A DNA stretch of 64,000 nt from Paulownia fortunei (Eukaryota; Streptophyta; Magnoliopsida; Lamiales; Paulowniaceae): positions 1,462,643-1,526,642 of the forward strand of contig JAGSPU010000056.1 in NCBI GenBank assembly GCA_019321725.1, read 5' to 3'. Of the stretch, positions 1-15,678 are shown piece by piece (positions within the stretch are counted from its first letter, which is position 1; each line of letters starts with the position of its first letter). A model generated the notes under the pieces. It searched no databases. It worked only from the letters and a program-made list of their open reading frames with translations, and had not been told where the DNA came from. A program made the translations under genes and the position numbers.

Positions 1-2629
1 TCGAATCAAATCAAATCATTGTCGTCCCATTGCAATACTCCCCATTTCAATCATCGATAGATATTATCATACCTTCTCTCCCGCACACAACACTCTTCAT
101 CCCCAAAAAATTAAAAAAAAAAAAAAAAAACTAAAAATTAGCTTAATTGCTTGATATAGTTAATTCAGTCAATTTGATTATTTTTCTTTTAGATAAAAAA
201 TATGATAAGTAATTTAATTTCATTTAATTTTTGAAAAAATTAATAAATTTTTACTATCAAAATTATTAAAGAATAAATTTTATAAATTATCAAAAGGATC
301 ATAGAGTTTGATTTTGTACTATATACAAAAATGATATAATTATTTTTGAGCTAAGAAAAAGAATATAATTGAATGAATATTTATTATGTATTAAAATGGG
401 GGGTAATGGGTGTGGCCGTGAGCAGAGACGCACATAAGTGTTTTGGGTGTCACCAACATGCATGTCTCCTACCCCTCGCGTGAGCCATAATGGCCCACAC
501 CTCATGTGCTCTCATTCTCTCGTATTAATGACCTCTTCAGTCTTCACCCCACAATCAAAAAATCCCAAACAACAAGAACCTCTTCCTTCTTCAAGACCGA
601 AGGGGTTTCCTTAATTAAGACACCCCATTTGGCTCTCCCATTTATGTTGGATTCTCCTAAAATATCCAATGCTTGTGGGTGCCTAAGCAATTAATTACCA
701 TACATTGCTTTCAAACTTAAGATTTGCAAGAATTATGTTAATATCAATACTGTGTTTAGAATTGTGCTTTCTTTGTGCACAATTCTATGATGTAATAAGT
801 ATTGTGCTTTCAAACATAGAATTGTGCTTTGTGCAAAAATCAGATGGTTAATCTTTTATTTCACGTCATAAGTATGGTATGATGTAATAATAACAATGCA
901 TCTTGTTGTAAATAAATACTCAAAATAATTTGTTTTTCTGAGAATTCCAGGAATTGTTGAAATGTAGTATTTGTTTCCACAGCTTTTAGATGATGGTATA
1001 TAAGCATAATATTGTCCTTGGGGGATGAATCAGTTGGCTGGCTCTTCAATTATGTTTCTGCTCGGATGGATGATATATCACATCAAATAAACATACATAC
1101 ATACATCAGTTCTCATGGAAACCAAAAGAAAAGGCACTGCACATTTATCTACACAGCTCACATTTGGAGAGCTATAACCATTTCTCATGTAGAATTTAAA
1201 AATGAGAATGGCGAAACCTGAATGCATTTTGAACCATACAAACTATGGTTCCATATGTTTGCCAAAAATCAATGTGGGTTCTCACCAACTGGCCTTTCTT
1301 AATCCTCATTGTATGGGGTAACATGTAAAACAAATCACCATCATATCTTTAGGTTTTAAACTTAGTAAATGAACTGTAGCTATGGAGCTCTTGCCGCTAC
1401 TAAGCCCAGGAGCTGATGCAGTATCATAACGATCTAACTTCATTTATACGTAGATTAAAATACTCAATCATTCTAGATTTTGAGTCCAACCAAATGAACA
1501 AATCCCAAAGAAAAGCACGAATGAACACAGATTAGAAGCAAAAATCGACATATTGGTTAACGAATAAAACAAAGATACATAAATTCTTACGAGAGTATTA
1601 GGTTTATGAGAAAATTAGGACAACAGAATGATATATTTTAACAGGGCTGTGTGATTTTCTTTAAACCTAAGACTTCTTCCTTGTATTTGTTTTCTAGCTC
1701 ATGCATAAATTCTTTCCTGCAACAGCAAGTATGGTGACTTGGTCAGAAAACAGAGATTAAAAGATATGCAAATTTGTCACATTTCTTGAGTGAGTCAGGA
1801 TAAAGTTATGTGCCTACATAAAGAATACCACAGTACGGCCAGTACTCGCTTCCTGTACTGATCAAGATGATAGATAACTTGCCCACTTGTAAGGACAATT
1901 AGAAATCACAAGTTTTCAGAATGGACTAACAAGAAATCAAGGCCAAGACCAACGATCAATTAAAAATAATGTAAACCTCATTAAACGCCAAATTAGAAAT
2001 CGCCATCATGGCAATAGTTGGCCGATTGTGAGCTTCAACTAAAGTGCATATTTATCCATTGAATACTCTTAACCCCAATTCTGGAAAACACCACACCCAC
2101 CAACCCTTTACGGTTGTCTTGGTCAAAATAGCTGGAATATGACTTAGTAAAATGAACATTTGCATCTCCATCCCTTTCCATATGCGCACGCACAGAGGGA
2201 AGGGACGTAGAGAGAGAAATATGCATTAATTTTTTATAATATCTCAAGTAATGTGACGAGAGTTATAAGTGGATATGCACTTTGCCCAGAAGCTTATCTC
2301 TCCCATCCCTCTTTCATATCTTATCTATTCCTTTCTCAACTGGGGTCTAACTTTGAAAACTTCGAAAGATAACAGAGAGAGGGGGAGAGAGAGAGAGACA
2401 GAGGGGATGCTAATAATTTTCTATAGGAGAAATAGTAATCTAAATCATGCAATGCATGTTCGTACAATTTCGTATGGAGATGCAATACTAAATAAGGAAG
2501 AGAAAGGTACAGCAGAGCAACCTGCACCACAAGTGCACTTTTAAAATCACAGTCACACTTAACTTGCCTCTTAGCTACAAACTTATGTCAACCATTTAAT
2601 GTTCCAAAACGTTGGCTCTTTCCCACTCT
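1..2629. other. AT-rich intergenic region upstream of the SAUR gene
   Basis: No supported gene. The stretch holds long A/T runs (for example the A run near 110-130) and only short open frames without recognisable domains, splice structure or start context. A purine-rich GA tract lies at about 2374-2398. I cannot assign transcripts here. Confidence 0.6.
2374..2398. repeat. GA-rich microsatellite
   Basis: Imperfect (GA)n tract about 360 bases before the SAUR start codon. It ends in GAGACA at 2395-2400, the reverse complement of the core auxin response element TGTCTC. The AuxRE match is a single hexamer and may be chance inside a GA repeat. Confidence 0.6.
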
Positions 2630-2637
2630 TATATAAA
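2630..2637 (+). promoter_or_regulatory. TATA box of the SAUR gene
   Basis: TATATAAA lies 120 bases before the SAUR ATG, which fits a plant TATA promoter with a leader of about 90 bases. The leader between them has no obvious intron and ends with a GA-rich stretch directly before the ATG. Confidence 0.6.
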
Positions 2638-2756
2638 CCTTTCCTGACATTCAAACATCATCACTCCCAAAAAAACTTCCACCATCCCATCACTTCCATA
2701 GCGCGAAATTCTCTCTCGCGCACATATACGATATACACACCCACAAGAGAGAGAAG

Positions 2757-3137
2757 ATGAATATTATGAAAGGAAAATTTCTCAAAGCATGCATGAAAAA
2801 GTGTCGAATAATGGGTCAGAGAGTCACACCTTCTGGAGTCTGTGATATGTGCTGTAAATGGTCCTTGTGGCCTTCACCGCACGAAGACAAGATCGTCCCA
2901 AGTGACGTCCCAAAGGGTCACTTGGTAGTGTATGTAGGAGAATATCACAAGAGGTTTGTGATCAAAGTTACCTTACTGAAGCACCCACTCTTCCAGGCAT
3001 TGCTGGATCAAGCTCAGGAAGTGTATGATTTCACTGCTGATTCAAGACTTTGTATCCCCTGCGATGAGAATATCTTCCTCAGTGTTGTTCAATGTGCCAA
3101 ATCTCCACCAGATCGACGACTATCCATCTGCCTATGA
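2757..3137 (+). CDS. SAUR: SAUR-like auxin-responsive protein
   Basis: Single-exon gene of 126 aa with the SAUR core at about residues 45-115. Diagnostic pieces are VPKGHLVVYVGE, RFVIKVTLLKHPLFQALLDQA and the YDFTADSRLCIPCDENIF segment. SAUR proteins are small, usually intronless and quickly induced by auxin; many promote cell expansion by inhibiting PP2C.D phosphatases and so activating plasma-membrane H+-ATPases. The role here is inferred from the family. The N-terminal 40 residues are basic and Cys-rich (CMKKC, CDMCCKW) and variable, as usual. The ATG follows a TATA box by 120 bases and no better in-frame start is visible. Its exact subgroup cannot be fixed by eye. Confidence 0.93.
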   Translation: MNIMKGKFLKACMKKCRIMGQRVTPSGVCDMCCKWSLWPSPHEDKIVPSDVPKGHLVVYVGEYHKRFVIKVTLLKHPLFQALLDQAQEVYDFTADSRLCIPCDENIFLSVVQCAKSPPDRRLSICL

Positions 3138-6100
3138 CAATTCAGCTGTGCAAGTCTTGCAATATGATATCATTCATTGTGATTTAACTCTCAATTTAGG
3201 ATGACAGTGCGTATTTCCATAACCTATTGTACACTGTTCAAGAGCAATATGTATATTCATTATTCTGCTGTACCGCATAGCAATTTTAATCACAAAGTGA
3301 TTTGTCCAATTGAGTAGAATATTTCATCCAGAGCTGGAGACACTCAAAGACTCGACTCGACTCGACTTATTTGTATCAGGCAATACTCAACCCCTAGATC
3401 CTCTCAACTCAGGACCATTTCTCAGTAATGCCTTTTGATGGTTGTCAAATTGAAAGCTTTTGGTATAAAGGAGTATCTCCTGCAAGCTTTATGGGAGGAA
3501 TCAAGTGGTTGGCTCAACTTCAGCTCGCAGGCTTCTTCCACTGGAGGTATCAAGTGGTTAGCATTCTTTCTCCATTTTGAGATTTGTTAAACTCAGCTGA
3601 ACATTTTCTAGGCTACGACTATGACTTAATGCTAGTCAGAAAGAAAAGAGGAAGAAGCCAACAAATTCTAGGACGCAGAAATGTAATATGTGAAGATTAT
3701 TCACATCCTCTACCATAGTTTACTGCAAATTTATCAATTTTGACCCTATAGCACTTGCTCATCTAACTTCTCAGGAGAACTCATAATCATTCCAAAGCAC
3801 CTAGATTCATGATTCATGAACTAATAAATCATACTCAATACTCCAAGCAGTAAATGAAACAGAACTCTCTGCCTACATGTACGATAGCTCGGATATCGCA
3901 GAACTAATTGATATCTATATGCGAGATAACATCACTGGAGAAGAAGAAAAAATTAATTTAACATGACAGGAGCAACGCAATGCGTCATAGAAGGCAAGCC
4001 TGATACATTCTGCAAAATGGCCAGAAAAGCAAAGCCTACATATTCCAATAAGAGTACCAAGGGAAACATTTTTATCGAAGCCAGACCTAGAACTTATAAC
4101 TGTCTTAGAAGTTATTCCGAAATTTCATAATTGCTAAACTAAGAATTAGAATCAGGTACATCGAAAAAGAGCTCGAAGAAGCCACTAGCTTTGGTGAACT
4201 TGTCAGTTTGCAATTGCATTTAGAACACCATAATTTCTGGTTTAGTAAGGATGCCATGAACATTTTATGTCCTTGTCCAGATATTGCTAAGAACCCCAAA
4301 ATACATACTTTACCATGAAAATAGGTTCGTACCCACAGCAAAAGTTATTCTTAAAAAGAGTAGAAATACACAATACAAGTCCAAAATCAATCAATTTTGG
4401 TTAATAATCCCAGAAATCATATTTTCCCACTTTTTGATAAATAATCAATTATTTTCTTTGAAAACTAAGCCTAATTATGATGCTGACTCCGATCACAAAG
4501 AAAACACAACTTCTCTGCAACTTCCGATCTTTCATATAGAATAAATGTGAAAGCATCATGCATTTTACACTAATTCTATATCAGAACATCTGCGAAAACA
4601 ATATGCAAGAAGCAAAACAAAGCAGAACTAACTGGAGTCACACAGAAAATTCATCCAAGATCTGAAGAGGTTGGAATGGACTGCAGACTAAAAAATAATT
4701 AAAAAATAAAATAAAACCAAATCCTCAAGTAAAATCATTCAATTCCTCAAAACCGCCATTTTTGTGTCACCACATGACAGAGGACTCAACCTTCTACCAG
4801 CCAGCTCCTTCCCCATGATATTCCACATGACAGCTGAATATCAACTTCAAACTGTTGCAGGCCATATTTGCCATTCGTTATATTCATTGGATAGGATATA
4901 CTAAACTTCATTAAGTAAACTTCCAAATAGAAGTATGAACATAGTTCAAAATAGAACTTCACACATTGAAATTCTAAATTTTGTAATTGAAGAAACAGGT
5001 TTCTGCTTCAACCTGATTAAATCTTACTTTTCATGAATGGAGCTTGATTTAAGAAAAGAAAAAGTAGACCTAAATAATCCTCTAAACATTCAAATAACAA
5101 ATAAATCTGAAAGAACATAACTCTGAAACAATTTCCTACAGAAAATGAGAATAGAAATACTACCTCCTTCATGGATAGAACATCTCTTTCCCTTTTGTGT
5201 TCTACGAAATGATTTTGTCTTTCTTAATAATATATGTTTTCTGTTCAGAAGTACCCTTCCATGGAGTATATGGCATGAAACAAACAGATGGGCCAATAAT
5301 CTCAAGAATAATTAGTGAAAATCATACTTACTAAATGCACACTTTTTCATTATTGATATGGATAATTTTTATATAGGTACTGCTTTGCGGACAATGTTCT
5401 ATGTATTCAATCCTGCTCAAGTCCCTTTTTAAAAAAAATGTATATATCAAGCTATTTTATGACTCATCTATCTTAATTTTGTAAAAAGAAGAAAGACTTT
5501 GAATTTGTTTCTGTAACCTAATGAAGAAAAACTTGTTGGTGAGAAACCAAATGATACTGCAGATCCATTGTCCAACTCGTGTGAGTTTTTGTTGGATTTG
5601 TGAAAATTGCTTTCACATATTGCAGAGTATGTATGCTTACTTTTCATGTATACGTGTATGGGGTGGTGGTTATGACGTTATGCTGTTGATATAGTGTTAG
5701 TTTACTGAGATGTGTGGAAAGGTGGAGATGAGGATTACGCAAGTGTGGCAGAATACAAAAGAGAGTGGTAGAGGATCAAGAAGGAGCAGTCAATAAAATA
5801 GGGGTTGGTAAGTTTTGAGGTGGAAAACTCATGGAGGACGGCTGTGTTAAGGAACAGGCTTAGAAAAGGCTTTCAACAGTGGCTGTCGAGGATGGAGGGT
5901 TGGAGAAAGTCCAAAAGAGCCTGAGGTTCTAATTGAAGAGCCTGTTCAACTAAAAATAACGATGGAAGGATATATACTCTTCACAAACATTTATAATGAT
6001 AAAAAGAGGGCCAAAGTGGGAAAATTGACTTGTAATCGTTTCCCATCAGCATTACTACTATAGATATGATGTTAGGGGTAAAATTAAGGAATTAAAGTGT

Positions 6101-7813
6101 TACAACTTCAACTGCTCGAGGGTGTTATACTGTTTTTGAAGGTGAATCAGCAGCAATAATAACTTTCTTAGGTGATTCAGATCCTCTCCAGCCTTTTTGC
6201 AAGATTTAGCACAAGCTAGAACACATCCTCCAGTAGCTTCTCAAGTTATCAGCATTCAGCATTCAGGTTGCACCCCAAGCAGCTGCTCACATGAAGTAAG
6301 ACACCTTCCTGGGTGCTTTGCTGCCTCAGATCACCTTCCAAAGAAACTCCTTAATATCTCTTCAAAAGCAGATGATAAAATAATTTGACAGAGACGAAAC
6401 TTTATGTGTCACCCAGACATCAAGTTATGCCATCCCCAGATACATTAAGATTCATGCTTTACAGTTTTCCTGGCAACTCCAGCACAGGCTTTATCTCCAA
6501 ATCTTACAGACCTTTTCTGAATGCTACACTGCAAGCAAGTATTATGCAAGTTACTAGTCTTATTCATCAGTAACTCTTTGCCTTAGAGGCAGGCAGCTAC
6601 CAACAAAACAAGCCTTCTGGCCCTGCTCTTATTACATAACAGTGAGCTCTTCCACTTCCTATCATTCAATTCACTACAACTATAGACATTATAAAATGTA
6701 CTTAAGAAAGAGCATAGGCGCCACATACGAGTCAGCATCTAACAATTGGGGAAGGGAGGAACACCTATGAAGTTAATTAGCTGTTTATGAATAAGTTCAA
6801 ATGAAAGGTCTCAAAGATGAAATCTGATTGTGGTTTCTGATTTATTGCAATGAAGGCCCAACAACATCTGCCACCCAGACCTTTGAATGTCGTAGCAGCA
6901 ATAGAAAAAGCAACAAGAGGACCATTAAATTGGAACTACAATGGCCTACTATTTTCCTTAGAAACACACATTGACATTACATCTACAATGGCGTACTATT
7001 TTCCTTAAAAACAAGCACAATTACAGGTGGTCACACAAGTGACACTGGTTCGCAGAAATGAGTATTGACAAATATTATTTTGTAAAAGAAAATTTTAATA
7101 CTGTACTTGGAGTAGCTAGCCTACAACACAATGATGAACTCAAATAAAATATGTTCACACCATGTTGCTTTAAAGCTTCAAAATCAATTCTTCATGATTG
7201 AACAAAGAAAACTTCAGAAATAGTAACCAAAAACATTCTCCCCATGATTGCATAAGAATGTAAAAATCAATACTTGTGATGAAATATCGGTATAGCATCA
7301 AAGCCCCTATGAAAGAGAATTATAGTATGTTAGCAGAAGCCAGTTCACATGCAAAACAAGACATTGATGCTACAACTGCATTCGGAGGAAGAAAACAATA
7401 ACGAATAGTCTTTGCTTGTATGCACTATATGAAGATGAACTTGTTGCTTGAATGATCACACACATTAACACTCTCAAGCAAACAACAATTAGCCTTTCTT
7501 GCCAGCCTTCAGTATCAATAACAAGAATAATACATTCTCGCAGGCCAAAAAAGCATAGGTTGCAAAGTTGTATACACATGATGAGATTGCGTGGAGATTT
7601 ACATCATATTTCCTCATCATGAAGTACATACTAACTGCATAAATGGTGACATCACCAAACAATGGCAGTGCTAATTCACATTTGTTTCAAATGAACAACA
7701 AAAGCGCCAAAAAGGTTACCGCTATTTAGCGTTGCAACCAAGCCAGGTACCACTACTCAGGTACGAGAACTCGAGGCTTGCAACAGATCGTTTTTACCAA
7801 TTCTCATTGAGTA
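3138..7813. other. Gene-free spacer between SAUR and the membrane protein gene
   Basis: Only short frames without recognisable domains occur on either strand. The first few hundred bases should contain the SAUR 3' UTR and the last few hundred the 3' UTR of the convergent membrane protein gene. A short GACTC-type tandem run lies near 3351-3366. I see no supported coding or structural RNA gene. Confidence 0.55.
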
Positions 7814-9190
7814 TCATCTAGCAATATCAAGAAGACCTTCCAATTCTCTTCGACCAAATGTCCTTCCAAGGGAAGTATCATCTTTTTGTCTCGCTGCAAA
7901 GTAGAAAATCAGCCAAGCCACCATAAAGTACACCTCCATCAATGACTGAAAAACCATTGTAAAAACATCCCCAAACATCCTCTTAAACATCCACCTCCCG
8001 ACAGACCCACAAATGATTGCCTCCAACCACCTTATCTCAAAAGCAGGGCAAAACAATGCTACCAACATGTGGCAACCTTCTTTAACAATCTCCCTGCCAC
8101 CTCTCCTTGAGTCCACAATTGCAACCCAAGAATCAACAGCAAATATTAAACCTACCATCAAGTCACTCAAGAACCAGATGACAATGAAGCCTGCACTCTC
8201 CCACTCATGCCCTGTAACCCATGGTGCCAGATTGGCAAACGGCATAAACTTCATCCTCAAGAAAACCTTAAAAAACACATATTGATCTTCAATCTCCCCA
8301 AAAAAATATATCCCCATCAGCTGCGCTAGGGCATCCCTTACAGCCCATTTCATCAAAATGAACCCTGAAAGCCTCCTAAGCCCGATATTCGACCCATCCC
8401 AAACAGTGCGAACAAAAGACCTGTAATTCCCGAGCAAAGAGTCCACCACTTTAAGGAAAATAACCCCATTCGCCCAAGTATAAGTAACAATAAATGCAAA
8501 TACAACATATGCATAGGCTGCGGACAAGACTCCCGCTAAAAAGAACAACGAAGTGGCGTCTCGACGCCCCATTTCAAAACCCTTTATCAAGAAATCCAAA
8601 TCCACGACTGCATTACCATCATCTAAACTGCTTTCCACAAATTTGACTTCCTCTTCTTCCAAAAGTGTAATATTCTTTTTAAATTCTGGCTTAAAACCAA
8701 CAACTCCGGGCTTAACAATACCGGGGAAAGAAATTCCGTTATCAACCACGGAATCGGAGAAGCCGTAATCAGGGTTGAAGTCTGAGAGAATGACAAGAGT
8801 GGCATTGGGGAGGCGTTTTCTGGAGGAGGGGTGAAAGAGGGAGCGGTCAAAATCAGAACCTCCGGAGAAGAAGTCATCGTCAAGGGTGCCAACGCGGGAG
8901 AGGTGGAGAAAGGCGCGGCGGCGGCGGTGACGGTGGTGGTGGTGGAGACGGGAGGAGTCGGAGAAATCGATGCGGGAGAGGAGCGATTTCAAGGAAGGGT
9001 CGCGGTCGATGAGAGAAGAGAGGTAGTGAGAGGCGCTGTCAACGTTGGAGCGGAAGGTGAGGAGGAGAGAGGTGAGGAATAGAAAGGTGAGGAGGTGAGA
9101 GTAGAACAGCGACGTCGTTTGCTTGAGGATTTGGGTAGTGGTTGTGTGGCGGATGATGGGAGGCGGAGGTGCAGGATTGTGGTGGTTCAT
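7814..9190 (-). CDS. Plant multi-pass membrane protein of unknown function
   Basis: Intronless frame of 458 aa from ATG at 9190 to TGA at 7814. I do not recognise the family. A Pro- and Thr-rich N-terminus is followed by a hydrophobic helix at about residues 33-48 (HLLTFLFLTSLLLTF), then a hydrophilic loop with a His/Arg cluster (LHHHHRHRRRR) and a run of Glu. From about residue 210 to the end there are four to six further hydrophobic segments, including FFLAGVLSAAYAYVVFAFIV, FIVIWFLSDLMVGLIF and the Trp/Phe-rich segment near residue 430. An integral membrane protein, in the endomembrane system or plasma membrane, is the most that can be said. The long open frame, regular codon use and consistent topology argue that it is real. 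The start is the only ATG before the first helix. Confidence 0.8.
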   Translation of the reverse strand: MNHHNPAPPPPIIRHTTTTQILKQTTSLFYSHLLTFLFLTSLLLTFRSNVDSASHYLSSLIDRDPSLKSLLSRIDFSDSSRLHHHHRHRRRRAFLHLSRVGTLDDDFFSGGSDFDRSLFHPSSRKRLPNATLVILSDFNPDYGFSDSVVDNGISFPGIVKPGVVGFKPEFKKNITLLEEEEVKFVESSLDDGNAVVDLDFLIKGFEMGRRDATSLFFLAGVLSAAYAYVVFAFIVTYTWANGVIFLKVVDSLLGNYRSFVRTVWDGSNIGLRRLSGFILMKWAVRDALAQLMGIYFFGEIEDQYVFFKVFLRMKFMPFANLAPWVTGHEWESAGFIVIWFLSDLMVGLIFAVDSWVAIVDSRRGGREIVKEGCHMLVALFCPAFEIRWLEAIICGSVGRWMFKRMFGDVFTMVFQSLMEVYFMVAWLIFYFAARQKDDTSLGRTFGRRELEGLLDIAR

Positions 9191-11472
9191 GGCGGAGAGA
9201 GGGCTATGAAAATGTACGTGATTGAAAAGTTTGCAATACTTTGAGATTGGGGGTTATTGTATGAGTCTTGGATCTTGGAAATGGAGAAGAAACATTTGTG
9301 AAAAAGGGAGTTTGTTTTTTAATTTTATCTTTGCTTTAGAAAAAGAGGAAATTGCACTTATAGTACTTAACTAATAGTATGGAGTGTTCCTGCTCTATGG
9401 ATTTTTTTTTGTTCTTTTTTGGCTAAATTAATGCAAGATAAATAAAAGAGCTCCTTGTTTTTTGACTGAATAAAATGGTATTCAAAGAAAATTAGAGCAA
9501 GTGTGGGCAATGTGTCCAATCTTGATAAGTGAATTTAGGTAAATTATTTTTTTAAGAAACCTACTAAGCATGAAATGTATCGCTTTAATCAAGCAAAACA
9601 TGCCTTTTTCTGACAAGCAAATTAATTACTAGCAAAAATTACAAGCTGAAAGCACAAAAGATGATAAACAAATGAAATGTCAGTTCAATGAGTAAATTTT
9701 CAATCCAAAATTTATTTGGGTATCAATTTGGTTTAATTTCCGGGCACTACGAATAAATTATTTTAGGATAATATATTTTTGATAGTCGAATTGAACAATA
9801 TGTAGAGGTGAAAATACATTTGAATATTTTGTTAGAGGAAAATATTATGATATATTTTGTAAGATATTTTTTTTACGTAAATATCTTGTTAATATTATTT
9901 TATTATGATTAGTGAAAATATTTTGAATTGATTTATTAATATTATTTAATAATAATTGGTGAACGTATATAGTCTATATATAATTATTAAATATTATAAT
10001 GAATGATTAGTAAGTGATAAATACATTTTCATCCAAACATATCCTTACTCTTTGGGTAATTAAGTAAAAATATTGTTTTGTAGAAACAATGATAAATAAC
10101 ACTCAATCCAGTAACAGAGAAATAAATGCAGACGTGCTACAACCTTTTGAATCAGCTCAATGGAATTTTCCATACAAGAAGGTGATCATTCTTCAATTAA
10201 GTAACTCTGAGACAAGAGGCTGCCAAAGGTTTGTTTAAGCGGAAAATAGTAATGGTCTTAGATTGAACAATTATTCTATGGTAACAAAACGTTATTTGCG
10301 GAAAGTATTTGAAAGACCTAAAAATGTGTATGTTCATGCAAGAGCAATTGCAAAACTAACATCATTATTCTTTTTGCGTAAAGGTGAGATGCAGAAAAGA
10401 AAAAATCTAATGACAACTTATGAGTATATGACTTCTAGAGTTACCAAAAGATGAAGATATCAGTCATTCTTATTCATGTTCAAGAAGAATGAAATTGTTA
10501 TCGAAGTTATATGTTAAAATTGAAAAACAAATCAAATTATTTAATATTTAACTTAAGATTAATCCGAGTTTGAAATTAGATTTATTAAACATAACAAAGC
10601 AAATTGAACATGCCTCTTTATTTGATCAAATTTAAAACTTAACTTTAACTCGATTTGATTAATAAAAAAAATAAATAAATATAAGTAAAAAAATAGACTA
10701 CATTGATTTATTTTTATTTTTTTTTTTGAAAAAATGTAATTTGAAAAAAGGTGTTTTAAAATTAATGTATTTATTTGAAAAAATATATTAAAAAGAGCGA
10801 TATTTGTTTAATTTTATTTTGATAAATAAATAAAAAAAATATATAGAAAATAAATCCAAACATAACCTAAACTATTTGACTCAATTTCTATCTCACTCAA
10901 TTAAATCTTTTTCAAAGTCACTTTAATAAACAATTAATTCAAACACAATTTTTAAAATTTGATAAAAATTTAAATTTAAATAATATATATTTAAGTCAAT
11001 TCCATTCATTTATGTATTCCAAGTTTGATGTCAACCTCCGAAACAGATCAAAATATTGTCCCTGTTCTTTTGCCTTGCCTATACCTATATTGGGTGGTCC
11101 CTTATTGTGAACTCGAAATTTTATAAACATTGTGTATAAATCCGTAAAAAAATCCATTACTTCGGAATCAGATGACTTCATATGATTCTGAAAGTCAATT
11201 TATTTAGATCTAACAAAGTGGCAACCAGCCAAGAGGAATACAGCCAATCAATATCATTTCCTGCGATGTAATAATAATTAAGCAAATATATGATATTGAA
11301 GCATCAAAATCCCTCGTAAACAAGAATTTAATCAAAATCCCTTGTAAACAAAAATTTAGGAAATGTGATGGAGGTTACGATGAAGACAAACACTGTAAAA
11401 TAATGGCAATAAGTTTCTCAACGATCAAAATTCAATTAAGGATAGAGAGATAGTGGGAAATTAAAAGGCGTC
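9191..11472. other. AT-rich spacer between the membrane protein and adenosine kinase genes
   Basis: It holds the promoter side of the membrane protein gene and the 3' side of adenosine kinase. The middle (about 9700-11000) is extremely AT-rich and resembles degraded repeat sequence. No supported gene. Confidence 0.55.
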
Positions 11473-15570
<4,098 letters not shown>

Positions 15571-15670
15571 TTCAACTTTTCGCAATGAAAGAGATAAACG
15601 ACGCGAAATTTTGGGAATTGAGAGAACGATGGAATGAGCGAGGAGTTGGCGTGCAGGGGTGACTGACTGA

Positions 15671-15678
15671 ATATATAG
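15671..15678 (-). promoter_or_regulatory. Probable TATA box of adenosine kinase
   Basis: On the minus strand CTATATAT lies about 100 bases before the ADK ATG. This leaves a leader of about 70 bases, normal for a plant gene. Supported by position and sequence only. Confidence 0.5.

Noticed and set aside
6197..6573. Two adjacent + strand open frames
   Set aside because: No domain, no conserved motif, no splice structure and ordinary composition. Probably untranslated or intergenic sequence.
8831..9082. Val/Gly/Glu-rich open frame on the + strand
   Set aside because: Antisense shadow of the His/Arg- and Ser-rich N-terminal region of the membrane protein gene.
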